Shown in pieces: positions 11,477-26,400 of a DNA stretch of 64,000 bases. Every line of letters starts with the position of its first letter. Within the stretch, counting starts at the first letter, position 1. The DNA is from Galeopsis tetrahit (lineage: Eukaryota; Streptophyta; Magnoliopsida; Lamiales; Lamiaceae), in contig OY776130.1 in the NCBI GenBank assembly GCA_963675135.1, forward strand, positions 64,762,867 to 64,826,866, given 5' to 3'. The position numbers and the translations under genes are program-made. Under the pieces are notes generated by a model. It was not told where the DNA came from, did not search any database, and was given only the letters and a program-made list of their open reading frames with translations.

Positions 11477-14400
11477 ATGGAGAGGTTAGGATCGGAGGCG
11501 GCCTTGGAAGGGTTGGAAGCCACCATGAAAGAAGAGCTCTCCATGGAGATCGATCCACCCTTCAAGGAGAGTCTCGCCACCGCCGAGGACTGGCGGGAGG
11601 CACTCAACAAGGTTGTCCCCGCCGTCGTCGTCCTCCGCACCACCGCCTGCCGTGCCTTCGACACCGAGTCGGCCGGAGCATCCTACGCCACCGGCTTTGT
11701 TGTCGACAAGAGCCGCGGAATCATTCTAACCAACCGCCATGTCGTCAAGCCTGGTTCGAAATTTTCTTCTTTTGACTTTCGTTTTATTGATACTTGTTGA
11801 ATTACCATCTATTTGTTTTTAAATGTTGTAGGGCCGGTGGTGGCGGAGGCTATGTTCGTCAACCGTGAAGAAATTCCGGTGTATCCAATATATAGAGATC
11901 CCGTTAGTTCTTGAATTGTACTCCAGTATTTTATTTATTGAAATCTGGCATGCCTTTTTTTTTTTGTTCCATTTTATGTTTATTCTAATTCTTGATGTAA
12001 AGAGTGGATGCATGAGTTGGCTACCTACCGGAAGTTCAAAGTTTCTTTCTTTTGAGTGAGCAAGTTGATAGTTGGGTCCGACTTACGCACTCCTCTATTA
12101 GGGTTGAACCCACTTCCCAATTTGTAAATGTATTCTGACTTCTTTTTCTCTAAATGATTCTTTTGAAAGTACTGTAGTTGGGCATCAAGTAAAAGTAATC
12201 TAGCTGAAAACTGGATTCAACAATCATAACCATTATTATTCCATAATGCTTTAAAATGCATCGGGTTTATGATGCTTATGAGTAGTCTTTTTCCACGGAC
12301 CCAAGTCGAGATCCCGTTAGTCTAGTCTTTTTTCATTAAAGTTGAGTTAAAGTTGAATTGGTTCTTTTTTCCGCAGGTTCATGATTTTGGATTCTTTCGT
12401 TATGACCCTTCTGCTATACAATTTCTTAGCTATGAGGAGATTCCTCTTTCTCCTGAGTCTGCATGCGTGGGGCTTGAAATTCGGGTAGTCGGGAACGATA
12501 GTGGAGAAAAGGTATACATCATGTTTGGTGCTTATTAATTAATATTCCACTGCACAAAGAAAAGAATGCTATTGGTACTAGACATTGCCTGACAATTAGA
12601 TTCATCTGTCACATTTTGTTTTTAATCGACATTGATCTGACAATGGGTCCAAGTCTGCATTCCATGGCAAATTTCTGCCAATTTGATAAGTTAAAGATAT
12701 TGATTTTTTGAAGATATTTTTAAATTACTTATTGATTTTCACTTTTCATTTTGTTTTTCCTCTAGTCATGTTCTGTAGTTATTCAGGAAGAAAATAAGTT
12801 TTGTGCCAGGAATATATTTCATCCTTTTTTTTTTCGGTCAATTTGCAGGTCTCTATTTTGGCAGGTACTCTTGCTCGTTTGGATAGAGATGCTCCACACT
12901 ATAAAAAGTATGTTTTCAATAAGAAAATGTAGTTTTCTTGATTGTTTTTTTGAGAATCTATTATCTTTGGTAGGTAGTGGAAGGAAATTCTAGTACTTCA
13001 GGATTTGCATAGGTCATGTTTGACATTGTATTGGGGTAATTTATTTAAATAACGGTCGAGTATGATGTCAAAAATATATGTCATGGTTGATAACAGCAGC
13101 CCTGCATCGTGGTGTATCACATGCTTTATCTGTTTCTTTTTGGGTTTGGGTGATGTACTTGCAATTTCTATGCAGTAACTCAAGAATGTTACAGTGTTCT
13201 CGGAGAAATATGTTTGGAAGCATTACATTATCTTTTCTTTTGTTTGTTGTGGCTGAAGTTATGTTTACAAGCACTAGAATTATCTCACTAGCAGATTATG
13301 GTTGACATCAATGCTAAAAAATAATCTTTTTGAAGCCTTTTGAATAATAATAAGTCATGTTCTTCTGCTGTAGCTTCTTATGTGGACTAGCACATTTGAT
13401 TTGATTATTGATTAACCTCAGTGAAGAGATATAAGGCCACTCATCAGCATTTGGACTTCAAAAAAAATTATTTGATTGACTTAAATAAAGAAGATTGGTG
13501 TCCTTTTTTGCGGTTGTTGATGATAGGAACAAGTTCTTGGCTGGGGAATATCATCATAACATTGCTGATAGGATGACCCTTATATATCTTACACCATTTG
13601 AACTCGTTTAATTCTTTTTGGTTGTAGTTATTGATTGGTCATTGTGAATCATTTGTTGCATGATTCACACTCAGAGTGTCTTCCCATTATCTATAATGTT
13701 GATGGTGAATTTACCATGTATGCAGGGATGGCTACAATGATTTCAACACATTTTACATGCAAGTAAGCCTTTCAATGATATATGCTTTTTCAGTGTAGAA
13801 CTTGGATACTTTTGGTTATCCTCAATTATTTCAGCATTGACTGCTACATATTATATTCTCTGGGCTCGTTTGGTTTAGAGACAGGATTTGTAGGTTGTTA
13901 CACTTAATAGGATAAAATGAGATTGTACTGTTCATGAAATGTGGAAAATGATTTAAGTTGTATGTTTGGATTGATGAATTTAATTTTAAATATTGTTATG
14001 ATAAACTGTCTTAACTTGTTTGGATTGTGTGATGGGGAGATTTTGACATTGAAATACCGAATTCGCCTTAGTCTTCTTCCACAAGATCCAACCATTTTTT
14101 TCTGTATTCTTTTCAAACCAAATGATTTGGGGCTGCAATTAGGATTCATGGTTCCTTGAATGTTTTTCTTTTTCCCACAAAACTAGAATTCCATTTCACA
14201 ATCTTAACTCCCCAAAGCCGTAAAGATCCTCATACAATTGTTTGAAAATACTAAAAAGGCTGAAAATCTGCATCTAATAAAATCATAAATCCAGAAAACA
14301 TGCATGGCAGTTGCAGTTTTCTGGCGTGTGCTCGGTTGCATCACAGATGACATTCTCAAGGAAGATCTTGAGGATGCCACATGTCTCCTCGTATACGAGA

Positions 14401-17400
14401 CCATAAATACGTTTCACTCCGCTATAACGTGTCAACCGCTTATCAGTGGCACCTCCCAATCCCTTGCCTCCCTTTCTTCGTCCTGACAATTTTATGGAAC
14501 CCTAATTTCCAATTGCTCCGACCTAGGACTGAAGGACTCTTTGAATGTTATATTGGTTTATGTAATTCTTGAAAAGATTTGACACTTGAAAAACTGATGA
14601 TAAGTATGACATTTCCTAACATTTGTACTGTTGGGCCAGTTTGTTGGACAAGTAATCACCGGCTTCTGTCAAGCAAACCAAATGCCTGATCTAAGTATCT
14701 AATCAGATTAATAATCCAATCCAGATCTACCACCCAAACCAAATGAGCCCTCTGAATATTTTGAGTATGACCATAGATATTACTTATTGTTCTCTTCATT
14801 TTTATTTCTTGATGTTGGGAAGATTATGAAGGACCAGTTATTGATGTTTATCTCATTCAATGTCAATCTTATTATTAGTACCTAAAAAAGTAGTTACAAT
14901 TTTTAAATTGTCAGCCTTGATGGCTGCATTAAAGAAATGCTGGGTTCGATGAGCTTATTAAAGAAATGCTGGCTGAATTAAAGTAGTTACAAGTTTTAGA
15001 TTGTCAGCCCTGATTGTCAGCTCTTGGTACAATCAGGCTCTCAGGTTAAAAACTTGCTGTTCTTTCATATATTTGTGTTTTCTCGGGCTTGGAAGCGCTC
15101 TAATTCTGATAATTGGGCACAATGAAAAGCCATTTCCAATTACTCACATGCTACTCAGATTCTTTAAAGGCAAGAAAAAAAGAGTCCAGTTCATAGTCAT
15201 TTCTGTAGCTTTACAGTATGCCCTTGGTTTCTCTGTCAAAATGAAGTTCTGTATAAAAAGGTTTATCTATTGAAAAAGAGATGGCTGTTAGTTCTTAAAT
15301 CCTTCTATTTGATGCAATCCCCTCTGTATGCCAATATCCAACATAGATCTTAAAATGAGCCGGACATCTCTTCATAAGAATTCTGTAGTTGAGAAGTATT
15401 GGAGGTACAGAATGCATGGCATATGTGGCTTTCTTTGTTTCTGTTTATCTCTTCATAAGAATTCTGTAGTTGAGAAGTATTGGAGGTACATGATGCATGG
15501 CATATGTGGCTTTCTTTGTTTCTATATGTTACTGCTTGGGAAATTGTTGGTAGTGATCCAGTTGGCTTCTTAAGTTACTCCTACTAACCTAAGCAAGCTA
15601 AACTATGAACATAATCAAAAGTAGGATATTTGGCAATAATACAGAATGAAAACACAAATTTGTAAATTACTAATAAGAGTGTTGCTGTAGAAAATACAGT
15701 TGTTGCTCACAAATTTCTTCCTGAATGCTATATCTTTATCCATAATTTGGTTCTCTTTTGACAATGATGTGCATGCTTCTTGCTCTATATTATTTTCAAT
15801 GCTTATGTTGTATGTCAAGTAATCTTGTTGTTTTTCCTTGTGTTGGAACACAGGCAGCTTCTGGAACAAAAGGTGGTTCAAGTGGCTCCCCTGTCATTGA
15901 TTGGCAAGGTAGAGCTGTTGCCTTGAATGCTGGGAGCAAGACATCAAGTGCTTCAGCATTTTTCTTACCTTTGGAAAGAGTAAGATATTTGTCAGAAGAC
16001 TAAGAACTCAGAACAATTTTTTTAGTTTTTCTATAGTTTTTCCTTTTGGAATAATTCTGTATGAGCATCAACATCTTTCTCTGCAGTAGCTTCATGATCT
16101 AATATTGGTTTCTTTATCTGCATCACTCTGTATGCTCTACACTGCCAACCATTTATTCATCAATCATCAATTGTTTGGGATTAAAAGCCCGGTCTGTTTG
16201 TTTGATATTATGAGTAGAAATGACAGTCATCTTGATGGCTCTCCAAGTAACTGGGGCATTTTCCTTCCCAATGATTTTGATAATAAAGCAGACTACTTCT
16301 GTCAGTTGTGCAAGAAACCAGCTGCTTCTCTATTTATTCCTTATTTGCTAGCTGACAACTTCTCTGTTAGGTACATTCTGTGTGATAGAAGCAATATAAC
16401 TTGGTCAATCTGAGGATTCTAGTTTCAGAATTTTGTGGGACATGTGATTTATTATCGTATAGATGTGATGTTTATACTCCTTTCGTAATGTAAGACTGAT
16501 TGATTCTTACCTATTAATATGAGCACATTGATTTGGAGATCAGGTTGTGAGGGCATTAGGATTCTTGCAGAGAGGAAAGGAGGGCATTTCTAATACATGG
16601 GAGGCAGTCACAATTCCTCGTGGTACGCTTCAGGTTTGTTGGTTCTTTCTTTTAAGGTTACATCTCCAATTATTTCTTTAATCAGGAAAATGAAAGAAAA
16701 TAAATAATAATTCTAGGAATTTTCTCAGCCCATTCGGATCCTCCATTTTTAGTCTCTGTTACTCCCTGTGGTTTTCTGATCACACATGCTATTATTCATA
16801 AGTTCAGAAATTATGCATGTACCCTTTTTTGTTATTTTGTTAGAGCTGCTTTCATCTAATTTTATTTGAATTAAAACAATTATCATTCACAACTTTTTTG
16901 CAATTAATTGACTAGGAATTATGTCACATAACAAAATAAGTTTATTCATAAATGAAGGGGTTGGGGGGGGGGGGGTATCATACTAAGTTTGAAATATTTA
17001 TAACAGCATGTAACTTGGACCTCTTATCTAATTTTGCATTTATTTTCCATGATATGAACTTTATGCCTGCTGCTTGGTCTTTGGGTTTCTGTAAGGTAGA
17101 ACTTTTTTTTGGCTACACCTTGAAATCTGGTTAATTTTAATCTTAAGGCGGTGTTTGTTTTGGGATTGGCCAATCCGGATTTGGATTGGCCCAATCCCAA
17201 TCCAACCTCTCTCAATCCATCTCAATACAAATCCAAATACCAATCCACCCCTATAATACACCTATACACCTATTTTTATACAATCAAATCACTTCTTCTC
17301 TCTCCTACTTTCTTCTCCCTTTTACTTTTCTTTCACACACTCATTCTCTCTCCTACTTTCTTCTCTTTCTTACTTTTCTTTCACTACTAACAATAATAAA

Positions 17401-20400
17401 ATATTATAACATCACTTGATGTGACATAAAGTTAAATCTACCCCTACTTCTCAATCCTTAACCAAACACAACTTACACACAATTTACTATTCATGGATTA
17501 CCCAAATCCCAATCCAATCCACCACAATCCAAATCCAATCCAAATCAATCCCAAACCAAACACCACCTTTTTTTGGAAGACTATTTTGAAATAATTCCGT
17601 CAGGGAATATGTGAAAATGATACCATGATTAGATGACTTATAAGGCTTGATCAATTGAGTTGAGGGGGGTTGTAAAAGAGTCGAGTAGTGTCAAGTTTGA
17701 ATTGTCTCGATTAGAAAACTAGAAGCATGACTCGAACTTGATCAAGCTCAAATTTTAAACTCAATGAGAAACTTTGTAAACTCAATATGGCTTGAACCAA
17801 TAACTTACATAGCATTATTTATAGTTAGGATATAAATAATTAACACTCTAAGAATATGTTTGATTTGGGAGTTGATTTCAAAATCCTGAAGAATTGTATT
17901 GGTATGTGTTTGTTTTGGGATTTAAGTAGGGTACGGTTTACCTTTATATCAAATCAAGGTATAAGAATGAGTGGGGTTGTATTATTATATTATTGTTAAG
18001 TGTGATTGTAATAATGATTGGATGATTGTGTAATAATTAGTGTTTTATTGGAAGTTTCAAAAGTGAAAATAAAAGGTGTGAAAATGATAAATAAAATGAG
18101 AGTGGGAATAAAATATCATATGGGTCACTGAAGAGAGTGTGATGTAGAAAAAAATGTAATTTGTAGGGTGGATGTATTAGGTTTTTGAAAACTGGATTCT
18201 AAATTTCCAAGTAGAACCGGATTTAAATTTCAAAATCCCAAATCCGGTTTTCAAATCCCAAATCAAACATGCCTAATTATTCTTGTGCTCAAGTTTATAG
18301 ATTTTTTTATAGGTTTTCAAATCTCAAATCAAACATACCCTAATCTGGCTTTACAGGTTTTTTATTCCCACTCTCATTTTATAAGAGTAAAACAGTAAAA
18401 TTATTTAAAGTCGATTAGGATCGTGCGCCTGCCGAGCCAATTATTCTTGTGTTCGAGTTCGAAAGCTACTTGGAGTTGATCACGAGTAGCATGAGAGCTG
18501 GCATGACTCACTTATACGGTTGCACCACCCTAGTATAACTTTGCAAGAAAGTCGAATATCGCGGATTGAGCTATGAAATGAGGATTTTTTTTTCCAGAAT
18601 AGACTTGCTGAAAATGAGCAGAAACAAACACCTATATGAACTTGAGATGTATATTGTTCTAGGGCCTTGAAAATTGAAATGAACAGTGCTCAATATCTCT
18701 CGTGCATTTTGTATGACATGTCAAATCTTTGTGATGTAGGCCACATTTCTTTACAAAGGATTTGATGAGATACGTCGGCTTGGCCTCAGAACTGAAACTG
18801 AACAGGTATCTTTATCTCCCTGCATTTCTCATGCAATCTAGATTTTCTTTAAAATCAGGTATTTTCTGATGAACTATTATAGTCTGACTTGATTGACTTA
18901 TGATACTGATACCTTATTTCTTGATTTTGTTTGTATAATTCAGTTAGTGCGCCATGCTTCCCCTCTTGAGGAAACTGGAATGCTTGTTGTCGATTCGGTG
19001 GTATGTATAATTTTCTGTCAATTTCGTCATTTTTACTCCTATTTATTTTTACGGTCATGTTAGCAGAAAATAATGTTTACTTTTATTTCCTATTATAAGA
19101 ATCCATTAAAAAAGTGCTGTTGGTTTCAGGTGCCAGGTGGCCCAGCCCATAAGCATTTGGAGCCAGGTGATGTGCTTATTCGTTTGAATGGCGAGGTATT
19201 TCTTCCTTATATTTGTGATATGTACATTTCATTGTTAGGCATCCCTACTAAATGTGCAACTGTTGTCATTTACTTGTTTCATGAGTCATCATTTAATATA
19301 AGTTGTGAATTGTAATGATAAATGAGAGGCATGATCCAACAGTTACCCCAAAATCTTATCCTAGAATGTACAAGGTGGACTTGGAATATTGACTGGGTCT
19401 TGTCTTTGGTTGAAGGAATTCTTTCTGTTGAGCATATTTAGTTCTGCTCCTCCCACAATTGGGATGCACATATATACCAGCAGCCCCCTATTTCAATTGT
19501 TAAAAGATGAAGGTGTTTATGGTGTTCCATAATTGTTTGTACTGGCTTTAGCATGATGTCGTATTGATGCGTCTGTTGTGAAGCTATCTAGCTCTGCCTA
19601 TTCTGTAAAACGTAGGAAATTCATGTTACAATCAAGATAATCAGCACATTTGGCTTAGTGGTTGATAGTTTTGCTGATACTGAAGATGAGATACTGAAGC
19701 GAAGGGATGATGATGTTTGTTGGTCAATAGTCTCTTTTACAACACAAAAACAATTTTTTTTCTAACAAAACAGTTCCCTCCTTTACAGAAACTCTATTGA
19801 GTAGCAAGTTTTTTAGGTCTTGTACTTGTACTTGTGTTTAAGATTTATGTTTTTATTGTTTAGTGAATAAAACACTATATATTAATATTTGGACTCTAGC
19901 ATTTGGAATTCAGAAAAGAAAAGGCCACAAAGTATATGCCCTCAGTTCTAGTCTTGAATGATATGATCGCAGATATATAGTTTAATCAATCTAGACTTCA
20001 AATTTACTTTTTAGCAGTATCGATCACATCCAAAAAAATTCTTCTAATCATTCAATTTAATTATAGCGTTTGTTTTAAGACACATATGACACAAAATGAA
20101 CTTTCACAGGGTGAATTTCTTTCTACTTACCTAATTAAGTGATATATTTGCCAAATTATGCAACACTCAATTTCCATTTGTTATATTCAATTAGATCTTA
20201 AGAAAAGAAATATTCCATATTTGCATGCATATTGTATAAAGGCTTGGTTTGTTGTTATTGCTGCATACAGTTATACAAATGTAAGAACCAAGTATCCAAC
20301 AAAAAATAGTTTTTGATTTGACAGATCCTCAGTCTTTTTTTCTTCACATTGAATACTTCATCTTGGATTCAAATGAAGGCTTAGTGCTAGTGAGAATTAC

Positions 20401-23400
20401 CAGAAGTTTTTCCCAGTTTCACTTTTCAGTTAAAATCCAGTACTAGAACAGTTTCTCCTTATTTGTCATGAGAGGCTTTAATAGCTCAGTAATTTTCCAT
20501 AGGATTATATGATAGTACATAAATATTTTAATGACGCAAATCATGGTTTATGTTGAACTTTTCACAATGTTTTTATTGTTTATCTGTTTACAAGTTACTC
20601 TCAACAACCTTGGTGTAGGTGAGTACCCGGTTTCTGAAGATGGAGACTTTGCTTGATGACAGTGTCAACCATGAAATTGAACTTCAGATTGAAAGAGGAG
20701 GCAAACCATTGACTGTGAACTTGAAAGTGAGATATATGCTTCCCATATTAAAACTTAGCTGAGTACAATTTTTTTCAGCCAGTTCTCTCTCTCTCTCTAT
20801 ATATATATATATAATAATAATAATAATAAATCTAAGGTGTCCTCTGAAGAAGATTTGTTCAGGCACTATTTTCTATTTTGTCATCATTTATATTTGCTAG
20901 ATTTTCTTGAACTTCTAAAAGTAGGCAGCATTTCCTGTACTTTCCTTGTTTGAGTTGTTTCCTTTCCGTATATAGTTTATGCTGGATAAGTTGTGAGTAT
21001 TGAACCTTGATTTTGTTGTTGGGCATACATATTTACATCTGTTTTATACTATATCATGGGGAATGGTTCTTGAACTGCAAATGGTAATTGTGTTGGGACA
21101 TCTTGTAAACCTAACAAAGTAACAAGATTATTTGTCTGAGACCCACACAGATTAGCTACTCTGGGAATTAAGGACAATATTTTGACTTATTGTGCACTTT
21201 TTTCCCCTTCTTAAATTTCAGGTTCAGGATTTGCATTCTGTCACCCCCGATTACTTTGTTGAAGTTAGCGGTGCTGTTATACACCCTCTCTCTTATCAAC
21301 AGGTTGGGTTATAACATTATTCTATATCATATTTTCTTGTTATATTGGATGTCTTAATTCTGTGATTTGCGAATCCTTTTGCTCAATCAACCACATGCTT
21401 GTTACACTTAGTTTCTGTGACTGCCATGTGCTTGGTAACACTGTTAAAATTTCCTTGAATTTTATTAACCAGGGTAGCAATCACCAATCTGTGCCATGAA
21501 CTGCTGTTAAATCTTTTCACTACATTATATATCAACTTGGGTTTTCTGTTATATAGAATTTTCATTGGCTTTTTCATCTGAAGAATACAATAAAGTGAAT
21601 TTATAGAAATCATAGCTAGCCTATTTATGCATTAATTTCTAGGAAAAAATTGGTATCTTAAAATGTTATGTTAAAAACACACAAAATTGACAAACTCATG
21701 TGAGATGTAGATGTCCTCTGTGCCTAATTAATTTCAGGTCTTATGATCAACAATTTTCTGCACTGGTTTCCTATTGCTTCTGTTTGCAGGAATTTTATTT
21801 GGATAAATTTTATGTGAAAAAGTATACGACACTTAATCTACTGTGAAAGATATGAAGGGCCTAATTTTGTTGTCAATTTAACTTAAGGACTATCACAAAT
21901 ATCGTTCTTTATTTTCTCTATGTTTCATAATATCACGGTATGCCATTTCTTAGGCCAGATCATTTTATGCATCTAATCCTTTTAGAATTATGCCATTTCT
22001 TATGCCAGATCATTTTATGCATCTAATCCTTTTAGAATTATGCCATTTTGTAGGTCCTATAACAACAAGAGCTACTTGAAAATCCATTCTAGATGTAAGA
22101 TATGTTGAAACGATAGAAATAAGAGCAAGGAAGTCGAAGCTCCATTAATTTATCTCTTTCCTCATTAGGAAAATTGGGCTTTACTACTTCAATATTTCCT
22201 CCATTGCTTAATCACAATAGGAATCTCTGGGATTTTTTTCATTGGGAAAGTAAAATATCTTGTACCAGATTAGGAATGTACTTACAAAAATTGATTAAAG
22301 AGTTCTGGACATTTATTCAGGTCTCAATCTCAAGTTAGTTTTGGGTTGTCAAACAATGAGACAGTAAACTCTTTTAGTTTTGGGTTGTCAAACAATGAGA
22401 CAGTAAACTCTTTTAATTTCCTAACTTTCTCTTCATAATTTGTATGGGTTGACCAAATGCTAAGTTGCTACTGTTGTACACGTTGAAGAATAAAAGTTGT
22501 TTTGACCCTTACTGCTGCTTCTTGCGCTGGTTATATGAGGAAACTATTCTAGACATTTGGTCAACATTGTGAATGCCACATTACTTTTCCCTTCTTGGCA
22601 GAAGGAATGTACATGATATATACCTATACTCTTTGTTACACACCCTATTTTGTCTTGATGTGATTATTGTTTTGTCATGTCTGAATGGTTAATTCTCTTG
22701 TAAATTGGTTTTTTCTTCAAATATATTGCTTTACGAAGTATATTTGTCTTTATTCTCCTGCAGTTTGGTTTTATACCTTTGTATTGGGCGTGTAATGACC
22801 TCTTAGTTTTGTCTTGGCTATAACCTTGTTTTTGTATGCAGGCGAGGAACTTCCGTTTCCAGTGTGGTCTGGTATATGTTGCAGAACAAGGGTAAGCTTC
22901 CACTATCCACATGCTTGAAGTTGTTTGGCTTCTTATTTTCTTTTTTGCATTTTCGTTACTGATGCAATGCCAAATTCAGTCTCTGGCTGCATTGTGTACT
23001 ATTGAAGCCAGAGGTGGAGGTCTTCTTTCACATGAATGATCATAACTACATATAAATGGTACATTTGAGCTAATTGTTCACTGCAGGTATATGCTATTCA
23101 GAGCTGGAGTTCCACGTCATGCTATTATAAAGAAGTTTGCAGGTGAAGACATATCAAGACTCGATGACTTCATCTCTGTGCTATCCAAGTTATCTAGGGG
23201 TGCTAGAGTACCATTGGAGTATATAGGCCATACTGACCGTCACAGAAGAAAGGTACTTACTGTAATAAAATAAGACATGCTGTTACATTTCCAATGTTAT
23301 ATGGCGAGATTGCGACAGAATATCAACCACCCTAATACATGCACATGCTCAGGGTTGGTGTTTCTTAGAATTATATTCCCATGGATCTATTGATTGTACC

Positions 23401-26400
23401 TGTTACCAATCCCTGTCCACACTAATACCATGACGGCGTGACTTATTGATGCATAGTTTTGCATGCCTTTGTTTTCTTTGAAAGCTGGCTGCATAGGTCT
23501 CATTATGAACTGGGATAAATCGGTAAAGTCAGTGACCCTAACAAAAAATCTACCCCAGTTCTGTGAGGATGATTTGAGATCTAACATAAGAGATAAAGAA
23601 ACAGACACTGGCAAATGTTGCAGAAAAAAATAGAGGGAAGAGACTAGAGAGACAAACGAAGAGGAGAGTGCCTGTGCACTTGTGGTGCTAATCTGATCTC
23701 TCTTGCACGTCTCTTCAGTAAAATAGGAGATTTAAATGGTTTCCACTTGATAAATCCTTACAAAATAAAAATTAAAGAGGCTTCTGTTAAGATTTAGCTG
23801 TCTTCCAGAATGTTGTTAGCACACAGCTATAATCATATCTTAACTAATAACTAATTAAAATTAAACCATTTGATATTTTCGTAAGGCCATCTGTTAAGAA
23901 TAAATTTTACTACTCTTTGATGTTTTTTTTTTTTTTTTTTTATTTAATGGATTTTTGTGCCACACATGATTGTTTTATGACACCCTAGTTTATTTATCTA
24001 GTGACCTTGTCGACATTTATAAATTCTCACTTCCATATTCTCTTATGTGTTATTTCTGTAATCTTAATAATGTGGTTTGGTTTGTTTTGGTACATATGTC
24101 ATAATGATTAATATCCTTGAATGCAATAACATGGGTACTTATTTTTGCATGCCTATGTAAAGGTTGAGATATTGACATATTTTAATCCCCAGGATTGACC
24201 ACAGGATACAGTTTTAGTTTTAAAACATTGATCTGCCTACCATTACATGCTTCATTTAAGTATATTATCTTGGTAAAGTTCAGAAAGTTTGTAGGTTACC
24301 ATATGCTTTGTCTGGTTAAGATATTGTGAGCAGGGTCGTCTTCCATCCCCTCGTGTTTGCTTTTCTGTATCCTTGTGCAACATATAATATGCACCGGAAC
24401 TACATGTTTTTGGGTTATGATACATATGACCACTGCTGCAGTCTGTCCTGGTCACAGTTGATCGCCATGAGTGGTATGCGCCGCCTCAAATATACACTCG
24501 TAATGACAGTTCTGGCTTGTGGACTGTAAAACCAGTCTTCCCTCTGGACTCTCCACTCTTATCATCTTTGGTGAATCCTATCAAGCAAGACCTAGGAAGC
24601 AATAGAGTTTCATCATGTTCTGCTGAGGTTATTCCAATGGAACAAGCGCATCCGTGTGTTGTCCAAGAGCCAACGGACGGTGTGGCTTGTATGGAAACTA
24701 GTTGTGAGCAAATTGAGAATGGAGCACATTCTCTAGATGAATCTGATGCTGGAAGCAAGAAAAGGAGGGTCGAGGAGGATTTGCCTACTGATGGTGTTTT
24801 ATCACCAGACTGTTCTTTACATGAACCCCGGGAAGAAAGATTGGAGGGCACTGGAGCTGAACCTGAGGCAGTTTTGAGAGATAATCAAGGTGGAGCAGCT
24901 GCAGCAACTAATTCTTCAGTAGCTGAACGTGTAATTGAGCCTACTTTAGTGATGCTAGAGGTAACATAATTGCACGATTAACTTTTCCATAGTTTTATTA
25001 GTTTCCCTTTTGCTTTTCTCATTGTAATAGGAATGATATATTGGACTGTCTGTATGGAACGGGACTAGTAGGCTGATGGAAGTGGGTAGACTGCATGACT
25101 AGGGATTCGGAGAAGGTGATGCCTCAGAGGGAGGGGTTGGGTGATTTGGGTCCCATTGGATGAAAATAGAAGCTGTAGTGTTGTTCGATTTGCAATCTAG
25201 TCCTTTCACTTTTATTATTGCTCTCTTTTCGTTGGGTGGTGGGAGGTTGTAGGCATGGATTTTTTTATATCTTAATTTTATAGAGCTAGCTAAGCATCAA
25301 TTCGATGCAGTGGGGACTGCATTCTTGCTTTGTGGTGACATATTTTTGTTGTCTGTAATGACTGGTTCTCGTCCATTAAGTGAACTTATTCTTTTGTCCA
25401 ACACTTCAGGTTCATGTGCCTTCATCTTGTATGATTGATGGTGTGCACTCACAGCATTTCTTTGGAACTGGTGTTATCATATATCACTCTCAAACCTTGG
25501 GATTGGTTGCTGTAGATAAGAACACTGTTGCAGTTTCTGTCTCTGATGTGATGCTGTCTTTTGCTGCTTATCCAATTGAAATTCCGGGAGAGGTAATAAT
25601 GTATCTACTTGTTGTGGAGGCTGTTATAAAGTGATTTTAAGCCATCTAAATATCTAATAATCTTTCTCAGGTGGTTTTTCTCCATCCTGTGCATAATTTT
25701 GCTCTTGTTGCGTACGATCCATACACTCTTGGGGCTGGTGCTTCTGTAGTTCGAGCTGCTGAACTTCTTCCTGGTAAGTTGCCTAATGCATGAATTACTT
25801 ACTGTATATATGCCTTACTTTTGTGATTTTAACTATTTCCACTGTATATAAAATTGAGATAATAAATTCATGCCTGCATCACCACAAGATCCTGAAGAAG
25901 TTCACCAACTATTGCTCAAAAAATTAACTCGTGTCGTGCTGTTGTATAGATTAATAAATGACAAATCTTGTAATTATTGACCCTACTGATTAGACGCATA
26001 AAGCACTATGTAAGAATAGGAAAAATGAATATCGAATGAATTGATAGGACTACTAAAAGCATTAGGACTGGCTAGATCTAACAAATTTAGCTCATGCTGA
26101 AAAGCAAATGAAATACTCAATACTTTTTAAACATGATGAAAGAAAGGCAAGAAGAGAATAAGATAAAAACCTAAATGTACATGGGTCATCACTGGGTTTT
26201 TCCTTTTCATATTTAGTAGATGCTAAATAACTGTAGCTGATAATTTATCTCTAAGCAATATTGGGTAAGTTCCTTGGTTTTGCATAGTGTGTGGTCCATA
26301 CAATGTGGCGTGATGAATAGAAGATAAATCACTTTGGTATGAAATTCTAACTTTTTTACTCGCTGGTAGCAAATTTGCTTCTGTGGAAGTTCTCTATGAT

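Noticed and set aside
13904..14149. Minus- and plus-strand frames left of the H4 pseudogene
   Set aside because: They show no domain and lie in the AT-rich part of a non-autonomous element.
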